A DNA stretch of 64,000 bases, taken from positions 42,356 to 106,355 of the forward strand of contig CAIQQJ010000115.1 of assembly GCA_903873905.1 (NCBI GenBank), in the 5' to 3' direction. Source of the stretch: an uncultured Flavobacteriales bacterium (lineage in GTDB: Bacteria; Bacteroidota; Bacteroidia; Palsa-965). The translations under genes were made by a program, and so were the position numbers. Positions within the stretch are counted from its first letter, which is position 1. The number at the start of each line of letters is the position of its first letter. Shown piece by piece: positions 42,569 to 52,511 of the stretch. Under the pieces are notes generated by a model. The model worked only from the letters and a program-made list of their open reading frames with translations. It ran no database searches and was not told the DNA's origin.

Positions 42569-44260
42569 ATGAAAGCCCTCAAAAAAATTTACTTGCCACT
42601 TCTGCTGACCAGCTTCTTTTCATTTACAAACTTGAATGCACAGCAATGGGGAGACTATACTTTATATAGCATAAAGAATAGCTCGAATGCATATCTCATT
42701 GACACCAACAATGCCACCTATCATACTTGGACCGGCTTATCTCCATCCACTGCATACTCAAGTTATTTATTACCGGGAGGAACATTATTGCGAACAGTAA
42801 ATCATCCGGGAAATTCTTTTTCAGGTGGAGCAATGACTGGAGAATTTCAAAAAGTTAGTTACAGTGGAACGCTTCTTTGGGATTTTGTGTATTCAACTTC
42901 CGCCTATTGTATGCATCATGATATTTGTCCCATGCCAAATGGAAACGTACTTGTAATTGCATACGAATCCAAGACTGGACCACAGACTACGCAAGCAGGT
43001 TGTTCCTCTGCCATTACAATGTGGCCCGATAAGATTGTAGAAATCCAACAAACAGGACCAACAACTGGAACCGTAGTTTGGGAATGGCATCTTTGGGATC
43101 ACTTGTGTCAAAGTTTTAATGCGGCAAAAGACAATTATGTAAGTTCAACTGCTGCGCATCCTGAATTGTACAATATCAATCTCAATCCGCAAAAAGAGGT
43201 TTGGCATACCAATGGATTAGATTACAATCCTGTGTTGGATCAAATCATCATGAGCTCACACATGAATAATGAAGCTTATATTATTGATCACAGCACCACC
43301 ATAGCAGAAGCTGCAAGTCACAGTGGTGGTCTCAGTGGAAAAGGTGGTGATTTTTTATATCGTTGGGGAAATCCAACAGCATATGGTCAAACGGGCACAA
43401 CAATTTTCAATGTTGTTCACGATGCACATTGGATTCCTGAAGGTTATGTTAATGAAGGAAGAATTGTAGGATTCAACAACAATGGAATTTCCATGTCGCA
43501 ATCTTGCGTTGATCAAATCACTCCTCCGGTAAGTGGCTATAATTATTCTTACACAGCCAATACTGCTTATGCTCCTTCAACTTACACTTCTCGCCTTTCC
43601 TGCACAGGCTATACGAGCAACGAAGGAAATTCGCAACAACTGCCCAATGGAAATCAATTGGTTTGCATTGCTTTTTCAGGACTCATTTACGAAGTTGATC
43701 CTGCGGGAACCACCATTTGGTCAAAATCTATTACAGGACAAGTTTCGCAGGCTTTCCGTTATTCAGCATGTTATGTTAACAATACTGCTCCGGCAATTCC
43801 AACTATTACTCAAAACGTTTCCGTACTGACTTCGAGTGCAGCCACCACCTATCAATGGTATTTGAATGGTGTTCAGATTGTAGGTGCAACCAGTCAAAAT
43901 TATACACCAAGTGTCAGTGGAATTTATCTTGTGCGTGTTACGGATGCAAATGGTTGCATGTTTAGTTATTCTGCGAATTTTAATTTTTCATTCACCACTT
44001 CTGTTTTGAGTATTTTCAATAATCAGAATGAATTAACAATTTTCCCAAATCCTTCAACTGGAATTGTTACGATTGAAACCGGATTAAATGAAAACAAAAA
44101 TTATATTGTTACGGTTCTTGACGCAATGGGGAAAAATATCATCACAGCAGAAAATTCAAAAACATTGGATTTGTCGAATCTTGAAAACGGAATTTATTTT
44201 ATTTCGGTAATCTCAGAAAATCAAACTTCGGTGACCAAGAAAATTTCTATCATCAAATAA
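42569..44260 (+). CDS. T9SS type A secreted arylsulfotransferase-like propeller protein
   Basis: The 563-residue protein has a signal peptide (MKALKKIYLPLLLTSFFSFTNLNAQ), an aryl-sulfotransferase-type propeller (about 30-400; STAYCMHHDICPMPNGNVLVIAYE, EVWHTNGLDYNPVLDQIIMSSHMNNEAYIIDHS, VVHDAHWIP), an Ig-like linker and a type A sorting domain (LTIFPNPSTGIVTIET ... LENGIYFISVISENQ). ASST enzymes move sulfate between phenols; whether this extracellular branch does so is not known. It is first in a tight set of three T9SS genes (8 and 36 bases apart). Confidence 0.87.
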   Translation: MKALKKIYLPLLLTSFFSFTNLNAQQWGDYTLYSIKNSSNAYLIDTNNATYHTWTGLSPSTAYSSYLLPGGTLLRTVNHPGNSFSGGAMTGEFQKVSYSGTLLWDFVYSTSAYCMHHDICPMPNGNVLVIAYESKTGPQTTQAGCSSAITMWPDKIVEIQQTGPTTGTVVWEWHLWDHLCQSFNAAKDNYVSSTAAHPELYNINLNPQKEVWHTNGLDYNPVLDQIIMSSHMNNEAYIIDHSTTIAEAASHSGGLSGKGGDFLYRWGNPTAYGQTGTTIFNVVHDAHWIPEGYVNEGRIVGFNNNGISMSQSCVDQITPPVSGYNYSYTANTAYAPSTYTSRLSCTGYTSNEGNSQQLPNGNQLVCIAFSGLIYEVDPAGTTIWSKSITGQVSQAFRYSACYVNNTAPAIPTITQNVSVLTSSAATTYQWYLNGVQIVGATSQNYTPSVSGIYLVRVTDANGCMFSYSANFNFSFTTSVLSIFNNQNELTIFPNPSTGIVTIETGLNENKNYIVTVLDAMGKNIITAENSKTLDLSNLENGIYFISVISENQTSVTKKISIIK

Positions 44261-44268
44261 ATTACATC

Positions 44269-45285
44269 ATGAAAAAATATTTTCTAATTGCTGCCACACT
44301 TTTTATTTGCAGCGGATTGTTTGCCAAAAAAGTTAAGTTCTCCGTTAACATGACAGGACAAGTAGTTGTTGATTCATTAGGTGTACATGTAACGGGCGAT
44401 TTCCAAACTGCTGCAGGATTTACTGGCGGCAATTGGATTCCCAATACAGCAACCATGACACAAGAGGTGGCTGACACCAATATCTATAGCATCATTGTAG
44501 ATATTCCTGCTTTCACAAAATATGAATACAAATATGTAAATGGCATTTTTGCCTATCAAGTGGAATTTGTACCGATAGAATCTCGAGTGCTTTACAATTA
44601 CATCGACAACAGATGGATTTATATTGATTCCCTTGCCAATGACACCACGATCATTGAGCCTGTTATTTTTGGAACTAATGCACCAATAGGAAAACACCTT
44701 TTGCGTTTTGAGGTAGATTTGCAAAACGAGGCTGCAATTGATCCTACGGGCATACATGTTGAAGGAACTTTTCAAGGATGGAATCCTGCAAAAACAAGGA
44801 TGTACAGTTTTGATGGTCACGTTTATGAATACATAACATATATCGACACATTGACTGCAGTTCTTTCAAATGAATTCAAATATTTAAATGGAAATACCAT
44901 AGCGAATGCAGAAGTAATTCCCAGTCCATGTGTTACTGCAAATGGAAATCGTGAAACATACCTTCCGAAAGATTCCATGCTAGCAGTTATTTGTTATTCC
45001 GGTTGTGTGGATTGTCTTTCCATTGGAATAAGCGAAAATAATTTCTCAGAAGGCATTCGCATTTCCCCAAACCCAACTAGTGAATTTGCAATGCTTGAAT
45101 TCAATGACAAAACAAGTTTGCATACCATTTGCATTCTTGATGTAGAAGGAAGAATAGTGCGCACCTATAAGAATTATTACAACAGCTATTTGCGCATTGA
45201 AAAATCCGATTTGAATAGCGGCATGTATTTCATAAACATTTCAGGCGCCAACAAAAGCTCAACATTGAAATTGATTTTTAATTAA
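44269..45285 (+). CDS. T9SS type A secreted protein with two carbohydrate-binding-like modules
   Basis: The 338-residue protein has a signal peptide (MKKYFLIAATLFICSGLFA) and two similar beta modules: KVKFSVNMTGQVVVDSLGVHVTGDFQTAAGFTGGNWIP... (about 20-115) and LRFEVDLQNEAAIDPTGIHVEGTFQGWNPAKTRMY... (about 143-240). The GVHVTGDFQ...W / GIHVEGTFQGW pattern resembles CBM20/CBM48-type starch- or glycogen-binding folds. A type A sorting domain follows (IRISPNPTSEFAMLEF ... LNSGMYFINISG). It starts 8 bases after the arylsulfotransferase-like gene, so they are surely co-transcribed. Ligand unknown. Confidence 0.8.
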   Translation: MKKYFLIAATLFICSGLFAKKVKFSVNMTGQVVVDSLGVHVTGDFQTAAGFTGGNWIPNTATMTQEVADTNIYSIIVDIPAFTKYEYKYVNGIFAYQVEFVPIESRVLYNYIDNRWIYIDSLANDTTIIEPVIFGTNAPIGKHLLRFEVDLQNEAAIDPTGIHVEGTFQGWNPAKTRMYSFDGHVYEYITYIDTLTAVLSNEFKYLNGNTIANAEVIPSPCVTANGNRETYLPKDSMLAVICYSGCVDCLSIGISENNFSEGIRISPNPTSEFAMLEFNDKTSLHTICILDVEGRIVRTYKNYYNSYLRIEKSDLNSGMYFINISGANKSSTLKLIFN

Positions 45286-45321
45286 TCGAAACTGCTTTTT
45301 ATTATTTCAATAGTATTTCAA

Positions 45322-47589
45322 ATGAATCGTAAACTGCTCTTTTTTCTTCCACTATTTATTTTTTGTGGCAATTTTCTTATTGGACAAAACAGTTTTTTTA
45401 GAACCGACACAGTTCAGGTTATTGAAATCACCTTTCCTACTCCGAATTGGGATTATGAAATGGATACTGCTAAAATTGGAAGTGATGGCTACGTTCTGGC
45501 AACACAAGTGAAAATAAATGGCACCATCTTCGACAGTGTCGGCGTTCGTTATAAAGGGAATAGTTCTTACGATTCAACCGTTGCAAAAAACCCGCTTCAC
45601 CTAAAGCTGGATTACGTACATGGAACTGCTGCATACGACAGTTATACGGATGTAAAACTCAGCAATTGTTTTGCCGATCCATCCATGGTGCGAGAAGTTC
45701 TTGCCTATGATATTCTGCGAAATTATATGGCTGCACCGCAATGTAATTTTGCAAGAGTTACCATTAATGGAATTTATTATGGAGTATACAGTAATTGCGA
45801 AAGCATTGATAACAATTTTTTGAGCAACCATTTTTATTCTGCCAGCAACAGTTTTTTCAAATGCAATCCTGTTAGTGTAATCAATGGACATTTCCCAAAT
45901 CTCCTTTACTTGGGAACGGACAGCGCAAATTATTATGATCGTTATGAAATGAAATCAGTTTTGAAATGGCAGGATCTCATCAATTTATGTGATACCATTA
46001 CAAATCACGGTTCGTCTGCAGATTCAATTTTGGATATCGACCGTGCGCTTTGGATGCTCGCTTTCAATAATGAAACAGTCAATCTTGACTCTTATTCCGG
46101 AGCCTTCGCACAGAATTATTATTTGTACAAAGATGGTAACGGAAGATTTGATCCGATCGTTTGGGATTTGAATATGTGCTTCGGTGGATTTACAAATACT
46201 GGTCTCAGCAATCTTTCCTTAACAGGAATGCAACAAATGACGCCTCTACTTCATTCTACGAACGGAGCGAGACCAATGATCATGAATTTGTTTGCCAACT
46301 CCACCTATCTGAAAATGTACATTGCACACATGCGCACAATTGACACAGAATTTTTCTCCAATGGAAATTATCTCGCAATTGCACAAAGTTTGCAAACGCT
46401 CATTGACAGTTCTGTACAGGTTGAAACTTTTTCACTTTTCACATACAACCAATTTCAACAAGGATTAACAACAACTATTTCAAATGTCCCTGGCATTTCC
46501 ACCCTGATGTCGCCAAGAACGGCATACTTGAATTCAACAACACAATTCCAACAAATTCCTCCCTTCATTACCAATGTCCATTCAAGTCCAACTACACTAA
46601 GTTTGAATGACACGATTTGGATTACTGCAAATGTTTCAAATTCTGCAAGTGTAATGCTTGGCTATCGTGATCAAACACCGAACCGTTTTTACCGAATCCC
46701 AATGTATGACGACGGCCTTCATCATGATGGCGCTGCTGGTGATTTTGTATTTGGAGCAAATATTACTGCCACTTCTGCTTTTATGCAATATTATATTTAC
46801 GCTGAAAATGCAAACGCAGGAATGTTTTCACCAGAAAGAGCAGAATATGAATTTTATTCCATTCCGGTTGCTGTCACTGCTGCTAATGTTGGACAGGTAG
46901 TCATAAATGAATTTGTTGCTTCAAATCAAACAGGCACTACCAATGAAGTTGGAGCGCATCAAGATTGGATTGAATTATACAACAGAACCTCCATTCCACT
47001 CAGCATGTATGGCTTGTATTTGACAGATGACTATACTTTGCCAATGAAATACGCTTTTCCAGAAGTTGTCATTCCTCCTTATGGTTACATGATTATTTGG
47101 GCAGATCTATCAACAAATACGTCTTCCTATTTACATTGCAATTTCCATTTGTCAGCAGCTGGTGAACAAATCATGTTAAGTAATTCAACAGGAGCTGTTC
47201 TCGACAGTATTTCTTTTGGAGCACAAACAACAGACATTTCATTGGGAAGATGTCCGAATGGAACTGGTCCGTTTATTCAATTTGCAAATACAACTTTCAA
47301 CTCAAGTAACATTTGTCCTGCGGGTGTACACGAACAAAACGCAACAACCTATTCTGTTTCCTCATTCCCAAATCCAGCTTCAAATGAAGTTAATATCATT
47401 TCTAATTATCCAGGAATTACTACTGTTGATTTGGTAAATTCAGAAGGGCAATTATTGGAAACTACTTATTTTGAAAATGACAAAGCCTTGTTTGATTTAA
47501 AAAACCTTGCACCTGGAATTTATTTTTTCAGAACAAAAGATAAAAATGGAATGATTTTGCAGATGGGAAAAATTGCTTTGATTCGATAA
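45322..47589 (+). CDS. T9SS type A secreted CotH-kinase and lamin-tail-domain protein
   Basis: The 755-residue protein has a signal peptide (MNRKLLFFLPLFIFCGNFLIGQ), a CotH-type kinase-like domain (about 40-390; VGVRYKGNSSYDSTVAKNPLHLKLDY, VREVLAYDILRNYMAAPQCNFARVTINGIYYGVYSNCE, FDPIVWDLNMCFGGF), a lamin tail domain (about 525-660; VVINEFVASNQTGTTNE, DWIELYNRTSIPLSMYGLYLTDD) and a type A sorting domain (VSSFPNPASNEVNIIS ... LAPGIYFFRTKDKNG). Spore-coat CotH phosphorylates proteins; the extracellular bacterial branch has unknown targets. Third gene of the T9SS set. Confidence 0.88.
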   Translation: MNRKLLFFLPLFIFCGNFLIGQNSFFRTDTVQVIEITFPTPNWDYEMDTAKIGSDGYVLATQVKINGTIFDSVGVRYKGNSSYDSTVAKNPLHLKLDYVHGTAAYDSYTDVKLSNCFADPSMVREVLAYDILRNYMAAPQCNFARVTINGIYYGVYSNCESIDNNFLSNHFYSASNSFFKCNPVSVINGHFPNLLYLGTDSANYYDRYEMKSVLKWQDLINLCDTITNHGSSADSILDIDRALWMLAFNNETVNLDSYSGAFAQNYYLYKDGNGRFDPIVWDLNMCFGGFTNTGLSNLSLTGMQQMTPLLHSTNGARPMIMNLFANSTYLKMYIAHMRTIDTEFFSNGNYLAIAQSLQTLIDSSVQVETFSLFTYNQFQQGLTTTISNVPGISTLMSPRTAYLNSTTQFQQIPPFITNVHSSPTTLSLNDTIWITANVSNSASVMLGYRDQTPNRFYRIPMYDDGLHHDGAAGDFVFGANITATSAFMQYYIYAENANAGMFSPERAEYEFYSIPVAVTAANVGQVVINEFVASNQTGTTNEVGAHQDWIELYNRTSIPLSMYGLYLTDDYTLPMKYAFPEVVIPPYGYMIIWADLSTNTSSYLHCNFHLSAAGEQIMLSNSTGAVLDSISFGAQTTDISLGRCPNGTGPFIQFANTTFNSSNICPAGVHEQNATTYSVSSFPNPASNEVNIISNYPGITTVDLVNSEGQLLETTYFENDKALFDLKNLAPGIYFFRTKDKNGMILQMGKIALIR

Positions 47590-47839
47590 GATCAATTTGA
47601 ATTACCAATAACAACACAACATACCTTTTCCCAAAATTCACCTACACAGAAATATTTTTTTCAATTCCACATTTCTGTTTTCATTGGCAAATGCAAAAAA
47701 CTTATTGGGATTCCTGTTTTTTTTAAACAATCCATTTTTGCGCAATTCCGATAGGATTTTCCAAATTTGCATCAGAAGAGGGGCAAAACCACTTCCCTAA
47801 AGGCTATTTTTCAGGAAGTAAAAAAGGTAACTTTACCCA

Positions 47840-49681
47840 ATGGGATATAAGAGTCTTGAAGAGTGCATTCTCGATCTTGAAAAACACGGTCACCTGATTC
47901 GTGTTACGGAAGAAGTTGATCCGAATCTGGAAATGGCGGCAATTCACTTGCGCGTGCATGAAGCTGGCGGACCGGCATTACTTTTTGAAAATGTAAAAGG
48001 GTGCAAATTCAGAGCGGCTTCAAATATTTTTGGAACTAAAGAACGTGCACAATTCATTTTTCGTGACTCCATCGAAAATGTAAAAAAATTAGTGGATGTA
48101 AAATCCGATCCACTCAAAGCATTGCGTCATCCACTTGAGAATGCAAATACATTGCTCGCTGGATTGAAATCCATTCCCAAAAAATCGGAAATGGAAATGC
48201 CGGTTATGGATTTTGAAATTAAAATATCCGATCTACCACAAATCAAACATTGGCCCGATGATGGTGGGGCATTTGTTACGCTTCCTGCTGTTTATTCTGA
48301 AGACATCGATCAACCGGGAATCATGAATTCCAATTTGGGAATGTATCGAATTCAATTGAGTGGAAATGATTATGTGAAGGATAAGGAAATCGGGTTGCAT
48401 TACCAGTTGCATCGCGGAATTGGAATTCATCAATCGAAAGCAATTGCAAAAAATCAGCCACTGAAAGTTTCAATTTTTGTGGGTGGTCCTCCTTCCATTC
48501 CATTCAGTGCGGTCATGCCATTACCCGAAGGATTATCCGAACTAACATTCGCAGGGGTTTTGGGAAATCGGAAATTCCATTATGCATACCAAGATGGATA
48601 TTGTATAGCAACAGAAGCGGATTTTGTAATTACAGGAGAAATATATCCAGAAGAAAATAAATTGGAAGGACCATTTGGAGATCACTTCGGATATTATAGC
48701 TTGAAACATCCTTTTCCAATGATGCGCGTACATAAAGTATGGCATCGTGAAAATGCAATTTGGCCTTTTACAGTTGTTGGACGACCACCACAAGAAGATA
48801 CAAGCTTCGGTTGGTTGGTGCATGAATTGGCAGGGAAGGGTTTGGAAAAAGAAATCCCCGGATTGAAAAGTGTGCATGCAGTGGATGCGGCCGGAGTTCA
48901 TCCTTTGCTATTGGCCATAGGAAGTGAAAGATATACTCCTTATTCCAATTCAAATCGTCCATCGGAAATTCTCACTATTGCCAATCACATTCTAGGTTCA
49001 GGACAACTTTCATTGGCAAAATATCTTTTCATTTCTTCCTTCAATGATAATCCGCAACTGGACATTCACAATATTCCAGCATATTTCAAACACATTTTTG
49101 AGCGAATTGATTTGCGCCGCGACATTCATTTTTACACCAACACAAGTATTGATACACTTGATTATAGTGGAAGCGGATTAAATGCAGGATCAAAAGTCGT
49201 TTTCGCTGCCGCTGGCCCAAAAGTTCGTGAGCTGAAAAAGGAAATTCCAGAATTGAATTTACCCGATGGTTTTGAAAATGCAAAATTAATTATGCCGGGA
49301 TTTCTTTCATTGAAAGGGCCAAAATTCATTTCATATGAAAATGCGGAAAAGGAACTTTCAAAATTGACAGAAGCACTCTCCATTCAAAAAGAAAAGTTGG
49401 ACGGTTTTCCATTAATCATTCTTTGCGATGACTCCGATTTTGTTTCCAAGACAATTAATAATTTCCTTTGGGCAACTTTTACAAGAAGCAATCCTTCCCA
49501 TGACATTTATGGAGTCAAGGCTGTTACAGAACACAAACATTGGTCTTGCGAAGGACCGCTTATCATTGATTCCCGCACAAAACCCCATCATGCACCACCA
49601 CTTGAAAAAGACCCAACAATAGAAAAGCAAATTGAGCGTTTCTTTGCGAAAGGTGGATCACTGGAAGGAATTAAAAATTAA
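47840..49681 (+). CDS. UbiD-family decarboxylase
   Basis: The 613-residue enzyme matches UbiD/menaquinone-type decarboxylases: MGYKSLEECILDLEKHGHLIRVTEEVDPNLEMAAIHLRV, MNSNLGMYRIQLSG, LHYQLHRGIG, the catalytic KLEGPFGDHFGYYSL region near residue 285, and VVGRPPQEDTSFGWLVHEL. UbiD enzymes need prenylated FMN made by UbiX (not in this window). In Bacteroidota this branch is often assigned to menaquinone synthesis, but the substrate cannot be proven here. A TAACTTTA box lies 4 bases before the ATG. Confidence 0.9.
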   Translation: MGYKSLEECILDLEKHGHLIRVTEEVDPNLEMAAIHLRVHEAGGPALLFENVKGCKFRAASNIFGTKERAQFIFRDSIENVKKLVDVKSDPLKALRHPLENANTLLAGLKSIPKKSEMEMPVMDFEIKISDLPQIKHWPDDGGAFVTLPAVYSEDIDQPGIMNSNLGMYRIQLSGNDYVKDKEIGLHYQLHRGIGIHQSKAIAKNQPLKVSIFVGGPPSIPFSAVMPLPEGLSELTFAGVLGNRKFHYAYQDGYCIATEADFVITGEIYPEENKLEGPFGDHFGYYSLKHPFPMMRVHKVWHRENAIWPFTVVGRPPQEDTSFGWLVHELAGKGLEKEIPGLKSVHAVDAAGVHPLLLAIGSERYTPYSNSNRPSEILTIANHILGSGQLSLAKYLFISSFNDNPQLDIHNIPAYFKHIFERIDLRRDIHFYTNTSIDTLDYSGSGLNAGSKVVFAAAGPKVRELKKEIPELNLPDGFENAKLIMPGFLSLKGPKFISYENAEKELSKLTEALSIQKEKLDGFPLIILCDDSDFVSKTINNFLWATFTRSNPSHDIYGVKAVTEHKHWSCEGPLIIDSRTKPHHAPPLEKDPTIEKQIERFFAKGGSLEGIKN

Positions 49682-49865
49682 TAATTATGGAATCGACATT
49701 GGGAATGTATCTTTTGTAAGATTTGGGATTATGATAAAAGAATAAGCAGAAACTTTTGCCAATAAATTAACAATCTTTCATTCTTATTCCTTATTCCAAA
49801 ATTTCAAATCGCTTTTCTAGACTTAACTTAGATGAAACAATTTCACTTACAAGGCAAATTCAATT

Positions 49866-52205
49866 ATGCGTAATCTATTAATTGCCTGCTTCGCTTTTTT
49901 TGCATTCGGAAATGCATTTGCTCAGATTGCTCCGCTTGAGCCCAATGGCAATCTTCCAACTTTTTTCTACAATCCGAGTCATGTATTAGTTGATCATGAA
50001 ATCGCAAAAAGAAATTCCAGTGGTGATCCTGTCAATACACAAGAGGAAGCTTTTATGCGCGAGATGAGTTATTATGCGCAGCAAAGAATGATTAGTGGAC
50101 TCGTGCTTTTTAATGATTCACTCAGTGCGTATGTGAGTAAAGTGGGAGCCGTACTTTTAAAAGACGACACTGCAACGCTGCACAAACTACATTTTTACGC
50201 TTACAAAAGTCCTGATCCAAATGCTTTTACTTCTGCCACTGGAAATATTCTTATCACAGTCGGACTTCTTGCGCAGTTGGATAATGAAGCGCAACTGGCC
50301 TATATTCTTGCGCACGAAATCACGCACTTTCGCCAACATCACATGCTGAAAGGTTATCTCAACAGGGAAGATCTAAAAGAGCGTAGCGATGACACACCTT
50401 CCTATCTTTTACTTTCCTCCTATTATTCATACAACCAGGAACAGGAACTTGAGGCGGATCAAATGGGATTTGAATTGTATAAAAAATCTCCTTACAGTGC
50501 AAAGGAAGCGCTTCGGTCATTTGATGTTCTCGATTATTCCGATTTACCCTTCGATGATATTCCTTTCGACACAACATTCTTCAATAAAAATTTCATGACC
50601 ATTCCTGTGGGATATTTTTTGAAAGATGTAGACCCAATTTATTCCGACGACAATTACGAAGATAGAAACAGCACGCATCCGAATGTTCGCAAACGCAGAA
50701 TGGCTTTGATGACAGAAGTGGATACTGTAAAAAATGGAGGAACGCATTTATTCATTGTTTCCAAAGATGAATTTTTGCGTGTACGTGAAAAATCTCGTTA
50801 TGAAATTTGTCGCCTGTATTTGCTTGATCGTAATTATCCAAGCGCGATTTATTCTTCCTACATGATGCTGCAACGTCACCCAAATGATATTTATCTGGAG
50901 AAAATAATTGGACGTTGTTTGTATGAACTTGCGGCGTATAACCAGACCAGCAGCGGTGGTTCAAATTACAATCCCTATTTGATGTATGATTTCTTTTCCG
51001 GCAACAGTGGAAAATATTCTGCACTAAATCGTGGTGGTTATTATCGAATTCCTGATTTCAAGGATTATCCTGGACAACAACAACAACTTTATCATTTATT
51101 CCATGAAATAGAACCCGATGAATTAACGGTTCTTGCCTTATCCTACAACTGGACACTTCACAAAACTGATCCTTCTGATAATTTTCAAAAATCACTTTGC
51201 GATAGTTTATTTATCATGCTGGTGAATAAGCAGAATTTGCACATGAGCTATTTTTCCACCATCACGCCCGATGCGGCGAAAGAACAATACCGAAAAGATT
51301 CTTTGCAACGCGTAACAGAAACAGGCGAAACAGGTGAATCAAAATATTCACGTATGGATAAATTCCGTTTGAATTCACAAAAAGAACGTTTTACAAAATT
51401 CGCTTTTGTTGAACAATTGCATGACACTGAATTCGTCCATACGTTTAAATATTTCACGGATCATCGTGCGAGTCTTGTTACCACGTCTGACAATTCCGTG
51501 TTTGACAAGCAGACAAAAAAACAAATACAGGCAGATAAAAAAGAAGAAGAAAATTATGGTTTCGGAATTTTGAAAGTGATTGTTGTTTCTCCTGATTATG
51601 AAAAATACATTCAGTTGAAACGTAAAAAAGACGCTGAACAGAATTTTGCTGCGAGTGAAGAAGGACAAAAAACACTAGGCACAACCATTTCCAAAGAAGC
51701 GAAAAGTGCTGGTGTAGAATGTGTCATGATGAATCCTTTTGGAATGGACAGTTTGGCTGGCGACACTTTTTCAGATCTCGCAATTTTAAACGAATGGTTC
51801 TTTGAACGTCTGCAACATGGAACTGGTGGATATGCAACGACCATTAACAATCAAATGCAAATTGATTCGATCATCAAGCGTTATGGAACTCGTTATGTGA
51901 TGTTCACCATGGTGGAAACAGAATACCGCAAAAAAATTCAACATCCATTTTGGTTTGGAGTTTCTTGTCTTGTTGTTGTTCCTGCAATCAGAGTTTTCAT
52001 TCCACGTCATTCGATGACATACGATGTGGCGATTTTGGATTTAAAAACAGGTGAGGTTATTTCCGTTCAACACACGCGAAAAAATCATGGAAAGGAAATT
52101 GAAAACAATCCGGCATTCTACAAAAAGCTTTTTGCAAAAATGGCGCTTCGCAAAAAACCAAAAGCCGATGGGAAACCTGTAACAGAAGCGGAAAGAGGAA
52201 TGTGA
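49866..52205 (+). CDS. Secreted/periplasmic M48-family zinc metalloprotease
   Basis: The 779-residue protein has a signal peptide (MRNLLIACFAFFAFGNAFAQ) and an M48 protease domain with HEITH at 150-154 (LAYILAHEITHFRQHH) and the third ligand in NQEQELEADQMGFELYKKSPY. Behind it are tetratricopeptide-like helices (LYLLDRNYPSAIYSSYMMLQRHPNDIYLEKIIGRCLYEL) and a long C-terminal part with a hydrophobic stretch (FWFGVSCLVVVPAIRVFIP). BepA-like proteases with TPRs help outer-membrane protein quality control; that role is inferred by architecture. Its stop codon is directly followed by a degenerate E repeat. Confidence 0.88.
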   Translation: MRNLLIACFAFFAFGNAFAQIAPLEPNGNLPTFFYNPSHVLVDHEIAKRNSSGDPVNTQEEAFMREMSYYAQQRMISGLVLFNDSLSAYVSKVGAVLLKDDTATLHKLHFYAYKSPDPNAFTSATGNILITVGLLAQLDNEAQLAYILAHEITHFRQHHMLKGYLNREDLKERSDDTPSYLLLSSYYSYNQEQELEADQMGFELYKKSPYSAKEALRSFDVLDYSDLPFDDIPFDTTFFNKNFMTIPVGYFLKDVDPIYSDDNYEDRNSTHPNVRKRRMALMTEVDTVKNGGTHLFIVSKDEFLRVREKSRYEICRLYLLDRNYPSAIYSSYMMLQRHPNDIYLEKIIGRCLYELAAYNQTSSGGSNYNPYLMYDFFSGNSGKYSALNRGGYYRIPDFKDYPGQQQQLYHLFHEIEPDELTVLALSYNWTLHKTDPSDNFQKSLCDSLFIMLVNKQNLHMSYFSTITPDAAKEQYRKDSLQRVTETGETGESKYSRMDKFRLNSQKERFTKFAFVEQLHDTEFVHTFKYFTDHRASLVTTSDNSVFDKQTKKQIQADKKEEENYGFGILKVIVVSPDYEKYIQLKRKKDAEQNFAASEEGQKTLGTTISKEAKSAGVECVMMNPFGMDSLAGDTFSDLAILNEWFFERLQHGTGGYATTINNQMQIDSIIKRYGTRYVMFTMVETEYRKKIQHPFWFGVSCLVVVPAIRVFIPRHSMTYDVAILDLKTGEVISVQHTRKNHGKEIENNPAFYKKLFAKMALRKKPKADGKPVTEAERGM

Positions 52206-52252
52206 CCTCGATACGTCTTGCTGGAAAAACGCAAGCCTACTCAGTCAGACAA
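52206..52252 (+). repeat. Degenerate family E repeat after the M48 gene
   Basis: CCTCGATACGTCTTGCTGGAAAAACGCAAGCCTACTCAGTCAGACAA begins directly after the stop codon; it keeps CTCGATAC...ACTCAGTCAGACAA ends and an inner CTTGC/GCAAG hairpin. Confidence 0.65.
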
Positions 52253-52359
52253 ATTTACAATTTACTAAAACTCCTAACATTCTTTTTCTCATCCTTTCGA
52301 CAATAACTTCTTATTGATAAGCAACAACTATTTCATTGGTAATTGGTAATCTGTAATCA

Positions 52360-52454
52360 TTATGGCGTGCCCCCATCCCCCAAACAGAATTGTTGGGGGG
52401 ATGGGCTTTCTCCCGAAGGGACCACTATGTGGCACTACTATCCCTCACGCAAAA
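52360..52454 (-). repeat. Intergenic repeat family A, copy 2
   Basis: On the minus strand: TTTTGCGTGAGGGATAGTAGTGCCACATAGTGG...GAGAAAGCCCATCCCCCC...GGGGGATGGGGGCACGCC. It shares start, GAGA-AGCCC and GGGCACGCC end with 6743-6845. The hairpin CCCATCCCCCAA-n-TTGGGGGGATGGG lies inside. Confidence 0.75.
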
Positions 52455-52511
52455 GAAATTTCCAATTGAAAGAAAATTGGAAATTGGAAATTAATAAATT
52501 GAAAATAATTT

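Larger units (their letters stand above)
52206..52511. other. Convergent intergenic region built of repeats
   Basis: From left to right: degenerate E repeat (52206-52252), D array CATTGGTAATTGGTAATCTG (52335-52355), type A repeat on the minus strand (52360-52454), D array CCAATTGAAAGAAAATTGGAAATTGGAAATT (52467-52497). No gene. Confidence 0.7.
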
